A DNA stretch of 64,000 nt, from NCBI RefSeq assembly GCF_045679555.1, contig NC_092087.1, forward strand, positions 21,691,925 to 21,755,924, written 5' to 3'. Position numbers and translations under genes: made by a program. The DNA is from Salvelinus alpinus. Its lineage: Eukaryota; Chordata; Actinopteri; Salmoniformes; Salmonidae. Under the pieces are notes generated by a model. The model was not told where the DNA came from. It worked only from the letters and a program-made list of their open reading frames with translations, and made no database searches. Below are positions 24,845-37,216 of this stretch, piece after piece (positions within the stretch are counted from its first letter, which is position 1; every line of letters starts with the position of its first letter).

Positions 24845-25395
24845 GAGAACCTGTGGTTTAACACCTCTACTGGGTGAGCTGGGATGGGTAGAACCTGTGG
24901 TTTAACACCTCTACTGGGTGAGCTGGGATGGGTAGAACCTGTGGTTTAACACCTCTACTGGTTGAGCTGGGCTGGGTAGAACTTGTGGTTTAACACCTCT
25001 ACTGGGTGAGCTGGGCTGGGTAGAACCTGTGGTTTAACACCTCTACTGGGTGAGCTGGGCTGGGTAGAACCTGTGCTTTAACACCTCTACTGGGTGAGCT
25101 GGGATGGGTAGAACCTGTGGTTTAACCATCTCTACTGGGTGAGCTGGGCTGTGCTGGGCTGGGTAGAACCTGTGGTTTAACACCTCTACTGGGTGAGCTG
25201 GGCTGGGTAGAACCTGCGGTTTAACACTTCTACTGGGTGAGCTGGGCTGAGTAGAACCTGTGGTTTAACCATCTCTACTGGGTGAGCTTGGCTGGGTAGA
25301 ACCTGTGGTTTAACCACCTTTACTGGGTGAACTTTCCTGGGTAAAGCCTGTTGTTTAACCACCTCTACTGGGTGAGCTGTGCTGGGCTGACCCTC
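24845..25395. repeat. 44-bp minisatellite, about 12 copies
   Basis: Unit AGAACCTGTGGTTTAACACC + TCTACTGGGTGAGCTGGGAT + GGGT. Copies differ by single bases (ACCATC for ACACC, GGGCT for GGGAT) and one carries a 10-bp 'gtgctgggct' expansion near 25,150. Units become more diverged toward the right end. Confidence 0.95.
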
Positions 25396-28205
<2,810 letters not shown>

Positions 28206-28433
28206 ATGGAGGAAAAAATAGATACAGTTACATATCAGGACATTATTTTTGATAATATATAGTATCGTTTTGACAATATTGCAATATTATTTTTGTTCTT
28301 GTTGGCTGTACCTGCACCAAAAACTCCATATTCTTTTCAAATAGGGAGCCAATTTGTTTTCAGCACATTTATTTATATTACTGATCAAAACTCAATTTCT
28401 CATGGCTCTCTTGTCCCTGGGCAACAGACATAT

Positions 28434-28931
28434 TGTAACGGGTGTCTAGATCTTCCTCCTCCTCGGACGAGGAGAGGAGAGAAGGATCGGAGGACCAAAA
28501 TGCAGCGGGTTGTGAATACATAATTACGTTTATTGAAGTACAGACGAAAACCGAAAACACTTCAACAAACTACAAAATAAGAAAACGACGTAGAGGAAAC
28601 CTGAACATGGAACTTACATAAAGACACGAAGAACTCACGAACAGGAACAGACTACATCAAACGAACGAACAAACCGAAACAGTCCCGTGTGGTGCAACAT
28701 ACACAGACACGGAAGACAATCACCCACAAACAAACAGTGTGAACAGCCAACCTATATATGGTTCTCAATCAGAGGAAAACGTCAAACACCTGTCTCTGAT
28801 TGAGAACCATATAAGGCTAATTACCAGTGACCTAAACATAGAAACACAAAACATAGAATGCCCACCCCAACTCACGCATTGACCAACTAAACACATACAA
28901 AAATAACATAAAACAGGTCAGAAACGTGACA
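28434..28931 (-). repeat. 3' LTR of the 28.4-kb element
   Basis: 498 bp. Compared with the other LTR it has C/A and G/A changes near 28,526 and 28,535, CTT for ATG near 28,613, CATT for CCCT near 28,877 and A for G near 28,922. It carries the same U3 palindrome. The 3' end of the large ORF reads 33 codons into it. Confidence 0.97.
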
Positions 28932-31297
28932 GAACCCCCCCCCTCAAGGTGCGAACTCCGGACGCACCACCAAAAGTCTAGGGGAGGGTCTGGGTGGGCA
29001 TCTGTCCACGGTGGTGGCTCAGGCTCTGGGCGTGGTTCCCATCCCACCATAATACATCCCCGCTTCTTTATCCCCCTCACAATGACCACCCTCCAAATAA
29101 CCCCACCTAAATTAAGGGGCATCACCAGGATAAGGAGCAGCACCGGAATGAGGGGCAACACCGGAATGAGGGGCAACACCAGAATGAGGGGCAACACCAG
29201 AATGAGGGGCAACACCAGAATGACTGGCGGATCCTGGCTGGCTGGCTCTGGCGGATCCTGGCTGGCTGGCTCTGGCGGATCCTGGCTGGCTGGCTCTGGC
29301 GGATCCTGGCTGGCTGGCTCTGGCGGATCCTGGCTGGCTGGCTCTGGCAGATCCTGGCTGGCTGGCTCTGACGGATCCTGGCTGGATGATGGCTTAATGC
29401 TGGATGACGGCTCTGGCTGGTCATGGCTGGATGACGGCTCTGGCTGGTCATGGCTCGCTGACGGCTCTGGCTGGTCATGGCTCGCTGACGGCTCTGGCTG
29501 GTCATGGCTCGCTGACGGCTCTGGCTGGTCATGGCTCGCTGACGGCTCTGGCTGGTCATGGCTCGCTGACGGCTCTGGCTGGTCATGGCTCGCTGACGGC
29601 TCTGGCTGGTCATGGCTCGCTGACGGCTCTGGCTGGTCATGGCTCGCTGACGGCTCTGGCTGGTCATGGCTCGCTGACGGCTCTGGCTGGTCATGGCTCG
29701 CTGACGGCTCTGGCTGGTCATGGCTCGCTGACGGCTCTGGCTGGTCATGGCTCGCTGACGGCTCTGGCTGGTCATGGCTCGCTGACGGCTCTGGCTGGTC
29801 ATGGCTCGCTGACGGCTCTGGCTGATCCTGTCTGGCGGAAGGCTCTGGCTGATCCTGTCTGGCGGAAGGCTCTGGCTGATCCTGTCTGGCGGACGGCTCT
29901 GGCTGATCCTGTCTGGCGGACGGCTCTAGCGGCTCCTGTCTGGCGGACGGCTCTTGCGGCTCCTGTCTGGCGGACGGCTCTGAAGGCTCGGTACAGACGG
30001 ACGGCTTTGAAGGCTCGGGACAGACGGGCGGCTCTGACGGCTCGGGACAGACGGGCGGCTCTGACGGCTCGGGACAGACGGGCAGCTCTGACGGCTCGGG
30101 ACAGACGGGCAGCTCTGACGGCTCGGGACAGACGGGCAGTTCAGGCGCCGCTGGGCAGACGGGCAGTTCAGGCACCGCTGGGCAGACGGCAGACTCTGGC
30201 CGGCTGAGACGCACTATAGGCCTGGTGCGTGGTGCCGGAACTGGAGGTACCGGGCTGAGGACACGCACCTCAGGGCGAGTGCGGGGAGAAGGAACAGTGC
30301 GTACAGGGCTCTGGAGACGCACAGGAGGCTTAGTGCGTGGTGCCGGAACTGGTGGTACTGGACTGGAGCGGGGAGGTGGCGCCGGAAATACCGGACCGTG
30401 CAGGCGTACTGGCTCCCTTGAGCACTGAGCCTGCCCAACCTTACCTGGTTGTATGCTCCCCGTCGCCCGACCAGTGCGGGGAGGTGGAATAACCCGCACC
30501 GGGCTATGTAGGCGAACCGGGGACACCATGCGTAAGGCTGGTGCCATGTAAGCCGGCCCGAGGAGACGTACTGGTGGCCAGATATGTAGGGCCGGCTTCA
30601 TGACATCCGGCTCAATACTCAATCTAGCCCTGCCAGTGCGGGGAGTTGGAATAACCCGCACCGGGCTATGCACACGTACAGGAGACACCGTGCGCTCTAC
30701 TGCGTAACACGGTGTCTGCCCGTACTCTCGCTCTCCACGGTAAGTACAGGGAGTAGGCGCAGGTTTCCTACCTGACTTCGCCACTCTCCCTTTAAGCCCC
30801 CCCCCAAGAAATTTTTGGGGTTTACTCACAGGCTTCCTACCGCGTCGTCGTGCTGCCTCCATTCGCCGGTATCCCTCCTCGCACTGCGCCAGAGAATCCC
30901 AGACGGGCTCCGGCACTCGCCCTGGGTCGATCGACCACCTGTCGATCTCCTCCCACGTAGTGTAGCCCAGATCCTTTTCCTGCTTCCGCGCTAGCTCCTC
31001 ATATCGCCGCCTCTCTGCTTTCGCTGCCTCCAGCTCAGCTTTGGGGCGGCGATATTCTCCTGGTTGAGCCCAGGGTCCTTTTCCGTCCAATATTTCCTCC
31101 CATGTCCACGAGTCCTGGTTACTTTGTTGCGCTCTCCCACGCCGCTTGGTCCTAGGTGGGTGGGTGATTCTGTAACGGGTGTCTAGATCTTCCTCCTCCT
31201 CGGACGAGGAGAGGAGAGAAGGATCGGAGGACCAAAATGCAGCGGGTTGTGAATACATAATTAAGTTTATTAAAGTACAGACGAAAACCGAAAACAC
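28832..31297 (-). CDS. 821-aa proline-rich repeat protein of the LTR element, unknown function
   Basis: Function unknown. Order of regions: residues 1-42 are LTR-encoded with an acidic SSSEEEEDLD cluster (30-39). About 45-165 is highly charged and helical-looking with two tryptophan motifs (WTWEEIL, TTWEEIDRW) and KAELEAAKAERRRYEELARK, a possible short coiled coil. About 195-370 is SPVRVIPPPRTGRA-type repeats, about 375-445 PVCPEPSE repeats, and about 446-635 nine-residue repeats (SARQDQPEP, then about fourteen SASHDQPEP). About 636-690 is PASQDPPE repeats, 692-729 is hydrophobic LPLILV repeats, and the last 33 residues are encoded in the 3' LTR. A second Met at residue 14 (31,256-31,258), downstream of AATAAA, is an alternative start. 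A frame open across 2.4 kb in a recent insertion suggests recent selection or simply youth; the repeats also keep antisense frames open. It could be a gag-like structural protein without homology, or a non-translated passenger. Confidence 0.6.
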   Translation of the reverse strand: MFSVFVCTLINLIMYSQPAAFWSSDPSLLSSSEEEEDLDTRYRITHPPRTKRRGRAQQSNQDSWTWEEILDGKGPWAQPGEYRRPKAELEAAKAERRRYEELARKQEKDLGYTTWEEIDRWSIDPGRVPEPVWDSLAQCEEGYRRMEAARRRGRKPVSKPQKFLGGGLKGRVAKSGRKPAPTPCTYRGEREYGQTPCYAVERTVSPVRVHSPVRVIPTPRTGRARLSIEPDVMKPALHIWPPVRLLGPAYMAPALRMVSPVRLHSPVRVIPPPRTGRATGSIQPGKVGQAQCSREPVRLHGPVFPAPPPRSSPVPPVPAPRTKPPVRLQSPVRTVPSPRTRPEVRVLSPVPPVPAPRTRPIVRLSRPESAVCPAVPELPVCPAAPELPVCPEPSELPVCPEPSELPVCPEPSEPPVCPEPSEPPVCPEPSKPSVCTEPSEPSARQEPQEPSARQEPLEPSARQDQPEPSARQDQPEPSARQDQPEPSARQDQPEPSASHDQPEPSASHDQPEPSASHDQPEPSASHDQPEPSASHDQPEPSASHDQPEPSASHDQPEPSASHDQPEPSASHDQPEPSASHDQPEPSASHDQPEPSASHDQPEPSASHDQPEPSASHDQPEPSSSHDQPEPSSSIKPSSSQDPSEPASQDLPEPASQDPPEPASQDPPEPASQDPPEPASQDPPEPASQDPPVILVLPLILVLPLILVLPLIPVLPLIPVLLLILVMPLNLGGVIWRVVIVRGIKKRGCIMVGWEPRPEPEPPPWTDAHPDPPLDFWWCVRSSHLEGGGSVTFLTCFMLFLYVFSWSMRELGWAFYVLCFYV
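29404..29960 (-). repeat. 27-bp coding minisatellite inside the large ORF
   Basis: On the + strand the unit is GCTGGTCATGGCTCGCTGAC + GGCTCTG, 27 bp. It is about 14 nearly identical copies, then four units with GCTGATCCTGTCTGGCGGA and two with GCGGCTCCTGTCTGGCGGA. The period is nine codons, so copy-number changes keep the frame. Confidence 0.95.
31157..31170 (-). promoter_or_regulatory. Primer-binding site of the 28.4-kb element (self-priming type)
   Basis: Reading leftward, the bases after the 5' LTR are GAATCACCCACCCACC. This does not match the canonical TGG start of tRNA-primed sites. Ten bases (AATCACCCAC) are complementary to the LTR segment at 31,455-31,464, the predicted RNA start. 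Confidence 0.65.
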
Positions 31298-31668
31298 TTC
31301 AACAAACTACAAAATAAGAAAACGACGTAGAGGAAACCTGAACATGGAAATGACATAAAGACACGAAGAACTCACGAACAGGAACAGACTACATCAAACG
31401 AACGAACAAACCGAAACAGTCCCGTGTGGTGCAACATACACAGACACGGAAGACAATCACCCACAAACAAACAGTGTGAACAGCCAACCTATATATGGTT
31501 CTCAATCAGAGGAAAACGTCAAACACCTGTCTCTGATTGAGAACCATATAAGGCTAATTACCAGTGACCTAAACATAGAAACACAAAACATAGAATGCCC
31601 ACCCCAACTCACGCCCTGACCAACTAAACACATACAAAAATAACATAAAACAGGTCAGGAACGTGACA
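31171..31668 (-). repeat. 5' LTR of the 28.4-kb element
   Basis: 498 bp, including a palindrome, TATA box, predicted RNA start and AATAAA (detailed in the separate promoter entry). The first 42 codons of the large ORF lie inside it, so the protein N-terminus is LTR-encoded. Confidence 0.97.
31455..31550 (-). promoter_or_regulatory. LTR promoter: palindrome, TATA box and predicted RNA start
   Basis: A perfect 20-bp inverted repeat (31,492-31,511 and 31,531-31,550; arm TATATGGTTCTCAATCAGAG) has a 19-bp loop. TATATA on the - strand (31,490-31,495) overlaps the foot of the palindrome. 31 nt downstream is GTGGGTGATT (31,455-31,464 on -), complementary to the primer-binding site. The 48.7- and 56.5-kb LTRs have the same order of parts. 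Confidence 0.7.
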
Positions 31669-31830
31669 CATATGCTGAGCAATATGTTTGGAACATTGAA
31701 ATGCTAAAAAATCACAGTATCGAATTGCAAGACATATAGATCTTGAGAATCGCAATATATATTGTATTGGCACCTAAGTATCGTGATAATATCATATTGT
31801 GAGGTCCCTGGCAATTCCCAACCCTAGTTA

Positions 31831-33472
31831 GTGCCCTTGTAGGATGTGAGTGTCATGGAGACTGAGGTCATAACCCAACTGCCCAGTAGCAAGGCAGGAA
31901 GTAGATGAACACATAGAGGAACTGGTGCGCTCTTACCCAGTAGAAGCCTGCTGCCTTCCCACAATATCCTCAGGAAGTATCAATGGGCTGGGCAATGCCA
32001 AGCCTACAGCACAATAGACCACTTGGGGAGAGAGGCCGCTGACGTCCTTTTGCTCAAGAGATGGATTAAGTAAAAGACGATACTGAACTTTATTTATTTC
32101 ATATTTTCTGTCAATTCAAATGAAGTAAACAGATAACTGGTAAAAGACAGAGGGTAGAAGAAAGACATCATACAGGTAGGGATATACAGCAGTAAGTGAT
32201 TGTGTTGAGGACAAAGTGGAGGGAAAAGACTCCAGTAAAGCCTCATCTAACATTTAAGCAGATGGTGGTTAGGAGTTAACATGCACTCTACCCGACAGAG
32301 TACCTGCATGGTCTCAGTGATCTCTCTGACCGCCACAGCCACCTGCTCCATGGGCCTGTCAGCCCCAGTGATGACAGACACCCACTCCCAGGGAGAGGAG
32401 GGGAAAGGGGTCAGCAGAGGGGTGAGGTGGGCTGGGCATGCAGAGTTTCCAACATTCAATAATACTGATGTTTATCTTTTTGTAATGGTATGCAATCATA
32501 CAGGGTCATATGACAACATTAATAATGTCTGTCATTGAATAGAGAGCTTGGTGTAGAGAATAGCCCAGCATTCCTCTGGGGGAGATGCAGTGGTTTCCAC
32601 ACAATAACCACAGTAGCTGGCAGTGAGACAGCGTGGCATTGTCAAAGTGGTGTGGCCGGCAGCATTGAGAGACAGCTGCTAATCTGTTTTTAAACGTGCC
32701 CATACCTCTCAGTGCCCTTGTACATTCTATGGCTGTCTGATAGACATGGGCACCAAAATGTGTAGTGCAGCAATAGGATACAATACAATAAAACTGTATT
32801 GTCCAATGTAACATATTGATTGGTGGTTTTCTTCGTTGGGGGCATTAGCAAATAAAAAACGGCTGGTGATATCACAATAAGATATCAATGTATGGTGATA
32901 TACTCTTATTTAAATTCAGTTGTTGAAAATAGGCACTCCCAACGATGCCGTCCATCCAATAACAATGCAGTAGTGACATAATAGAGGAGTTTTTGACAGT
33001 ACTCTAAGGTACTACCAGCCAGCACAATGCACAGTCCCTACTTGCTGTTACTTCCCTGAAACGTCCCTTTAAATTGCATCAAAGCATGACGCATACTGTA
33101 CATGAATCATAAACAACCCACCTTCTAATTGTGCTTATTTCCTTTTCCGCAGAATGAAATCACCACTCAAAGTTTGGAAGATGGAGTATTTTTACAAAGT
33201 TCTGCCCCTTGACTTGACTTTAGCAGCCAAGAAGGACCACAGAATTTGAGGTCCTGCCCCCATGAAAATAGGTTTATTGAGCAACATTGAGTTAGTGGAC
33301 ACTGAGATATTCTCTACCCTAGCACTGTAGAGTTGTGATTTTGTTTAATTACAGACTATTTACCTTAGACATATCTCAGCATTGTTGTAGGGCGGTTAGG
33401 TAAAAATGAGCTCACCTTTTCCTCCATGCACACACAAGCACACACGTACGCGTATGCACACACACGTACGCG
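31831..33472. other. Mostly unique DNA, one exon candidate
   Basis: No known repeat recognised. It contains the - strand exon candidate at 32,304-32,384. Confidence 0.4.
32304..32384 (-). CDS. Candidate 27-codon internal exon, unassigned gene
   Basis: On the - strand an 81-nt open segment (phase 0 at both ends) reads WVSVITGADRPM then EQVAVAVREITETMQ. It follows a good pyrimidine tract (cccctttcccctcctctccc) ending GGGAG and precedes CAG|GTACTC. The composition is protein-like and the segment lies in non-repetitive DNA. The C-terminal part looks like an amphipathic helix. I do not recognise the protein, and no neighbouring exon could be identified. A spurious frame is a real possibility. Confidence 0.3.
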
Positions 33473-34217
<745 letters not shown>

Positions 34218-35675
34218 TCACTAGCTTGCTAGCTCGCTTACTCACTCACTCTCCAACTCTCTATTTCACTCACTCTCTAACTCATTCACTCACTGACTCA
34301 CACACTCTCTAACTCACTCACTCTCTAACTCACTCACTCACTCATGTTCTAAATCACTCACTCACTCACTCGCTAACTTACTCACACACTCTAACACACT
34401 CACTCACCCACTCACTCTCTAACTAAGTCACACACTCTCTAACTCAGTCACTCACCCTCTAACTCACTCACTCACTCTCTAACTAACTTACTCACTCTCT
34501 AACTCACTCACTATCTAATTCACTCACTCACTCACCTACTCTTTAACTCACTCGGCTCAATACTCAATCTAGCCCTGCCAGTGCGGGGAGGTGGAATAAC
34601 CCGCACCGGGCTATGCACACGTACAGGAGACACCGTGCGCTCTACTGCGTAACACGGTGTCTGCCCGTACTCTCGCTCTCCACGGTAAGTACAGGGAGTA
34701 GGCGCAGGTTTCCTACCTGACTTCGCCACTCTCCCTTTAAGCCCCCCCCCAAGAAATTTTTGGGGTTTACTCACAGGCTTCCTACCGCGTCTTCGTGCTG
34801 CCTCCATTCGCCGGTATCCCTCCTCGCACTGCGCCAGAGAATCCCAGACGGGCTCCGGCACTCGCCCTGGGTCGATCGACCACCTGTCGATCTCCTCCCA
34901 CGTAGTGTAGCCCAGATCCTTTTCCTGCTTCCGCGCTAGCTCCTCATATCGCCGCCTCTCTGCTTTCGCTGCCTCCAGCTCAGCTTTGGGGCGGCGATAT
35001 TCTCCTGGTTGAGCCCAGGGTCCTTTTCCGTCCAATATTTCCTCCCATGTCCACGAGTCCTGGTTACTTTGTTGCGCTCTCCCACGCCGCTTGGTCCTAG
35101 GTGGGTGGGTGATTCTGTAACGGGTGTCTAGATCTTCCTCCTCCTCGGACGAGGAGAGGAGAGAAGGATCGGAGGACCAAAATGCAGCGGGTTGTGAATA
35201 CATAATTAAGTTTATTAAAGTACAGACGAAAACCGAAAACACTTCAACAAACTACAAAATAAGAAAACGACGTAGAGGAAACCTGAACATGGAACTTACA
35301 TAAAGACACGAAGAACTCACGAACAGGAACAGACTACATCAAACGAACGAACAAACCGAAACAGTCCCGTGTGGTGCAACATACACAGACACGGAAGACA
35401 ATCACCCACAAACAAACAGTGTGAACAGCCAACCTATATATGGTTCTCAATCAGAGGAAAACGTCAAACACCTGTCTCTGATTGGCACCCACTCACTCAC
35501 TAATTCACTCTCTAACTCATTCTCTATATCACTCACTCACTCACTCACTCACTCACTCACTCACTCACTCACTCACTCTCTAACTCACTCCGTCACTCTC
35601 TAATTCACTCACTCTCTAAGTCACTCACTCTCTAACTCACTCACTCTCTAACTCACTCTCTAACTCATTCACTTG
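34218..35675. repeat. Imperfect (CTCA)n array split by a retrotransposon piece
   Basis: CTCA/CTAACTCA units fill 34,218-34,552 and resume at 35,491-35,675, with the purest run (about 14 units) at 35,530-35,577. The interruption at 34,553-35,484 is listed separately. Confidence 0.95.
34553..35484 (-). mobile_element. 932-bp fragment of the 28.4-kb LTR family
   Basis: Aligns without gaps to 30,608-31,539, with only about 4 mismatches seen by eye (near 34,591, 34,792 and two near 35,294). It spans from inside the second arm of the U3 palindrome through TATA, R, U5, the primer-binding site and the first ~230 codons of the ORF. There are no LTR ends and no target duplication; both sides abut CTCA repeat. 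One mismatch pair matches the left LTR of the 28.4-kb copy and other positions match the right LTR, so the donor was a different copy. Confidence 0.95.
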
Positions 35676-36017
35676 GTTCTGTAGAATACTGTATGTGTGT
35701 TTAATTTGAAAAGTATTTTCAGCAAAAGTTATTACATCTGTACTGCAGGTGGACTATAACTACTTACCAATGAAAAAATACAAATCCCTAAAAACCACAC
35801 TCTAGACCCTATTCTAGTCTTTTCTGTAAGCAGTATAGGAGAAAGATTATTCCATGATAAAGGTGAGATGCTATCTACTGCTATAACCTATTTTTCCATT
35901 AAAATGCTAATAACACTGAGAACATCGACTTCACACCAGCATCTTTTTTGTCACATCTTGTCACAACATAAGGATACAGCTTTTCTACTGAAGTTGAAAG
36001 ATTACTACATGTGCAGC
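35676..36017. other. Intergenic, no gene seen
   Basis: No recognised feature. Confidence 0.4.
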
Positions 36018-36778
<761 letters not shown>

Positions 36779-36917
36779 TGTCACGCCTACTCCCGCTCCC
36801 CTCTCTGGCACTCGAGGGTGCCAGGCTGCCCATCGTTACGCATACCTGTCACCATCATTACACGGATCAGTGCTCATTGGACTCACTTGGACTCCTTCAC
36901 TTTGTTGATTGCCCCTC

Positions 36918-37093
36918 TATATCTGTCTGTTCCTCAGTTGGTTCCCTGTGTCAGCATTATTTTCGTAATGTCGTTTTGTTCCCCCTGTCCAGACGCTGTT
37001 CTTGTTTTGTTATATGTCCGTTGTTTCATTAAATGTTCACTCCCTGTACTTGCTTCTCATCTCCATCATCTGTCCTTACAGAATGCTGTCGCC
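36918..37093 (+). promoter_or_regulatory. LTR promoter and self-priming-type primer site
   Basis: TATAT at 36,918-36,922 is 33 nt upstream of TCAGCATT (36,951-36,958). The bases just inside the LTR are GAATGCTGTCGCC (37,081-37,093), in which AATGCTG is complementary to CAGCATT. The match is only 7 nt, weaker than in the other two elements. Confidence 0.45.
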
Positions 37094-37216
37094 ACTATTT
37101 GAAGAATCAGGGAGTTCGTGTTTTTTTGTTTTGGTGGTGACGTTGGGTCCGGGTGCCGCTGCCGATGAAACAAGGGGTGCCTCAGCTGGCTCGTTGGGCT
37201 TCCAAGCCTTTACATT

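Larger units (their letters stand above)
28434..31668 (-). mobile_element. Young non-autonomous LTR retrotransposon with one large ORF
   Basis: Two LTRs of exactly 498 bp (28,434-28,931 and 31,171-31,668), beginning TGTAACGGGTG and ending ACGTGACA on the + strand. They are flanked by a perfect 5-bp duplication CATAT (28,429-28,433 and 31,669-31,673). By eye they differ at about 7 positions (~1.4%), so insertion is recent. Transcription is leftward: AATAAA lies at 31,266-31,271 on the - strand, a G-rich polypurine tract directly abuts the 3' LTR (28,932-28,942), and the single ORF is on the - strand. No gag zinc knuckle, protease, reverse transcriptase, RNase H or integrase motif occurs in 2.2 kb of internal DNA, so proteins must come from another element. 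Confidence 0.95.
28206..31830. mobile_element. Short AT-rich repeat interrupted by the LTR element
   Basis: The two flanks, 28,206-28,433 and 31,669-31,830, are rich in 'gataatat', 'caatatt', 'tatcgt' motifs and together resemble a short dispersed repeat ending in 'gaggtccctggcaattccca'. The CATAT target site of the LTR element lies inside it. Boundaries are approximate. Confidence 0.5.

Noticed and set aside
28926..30207. Long + strand frames opposite the retrotransposon ORF
   Set aside because: Created by the 27-bp period, which keeps all frames open; composition is a shadow of the sense repeats.
28429..31673. Processed host pseudogene captured between LTRs
   Set aside because: No polyA tract or intron-less match to a gene I know; the polypurine tract, primer site and LTR-spanning frame indicate an element of its own.
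32304..32384. Assignment of the exon candidate to a KH-domain RNA-binding protein
   Set aside because: VITGADRP followed by a helix is only superficially KH-like; the GxxG loop is not present and no family member comes to mind with this sequence.
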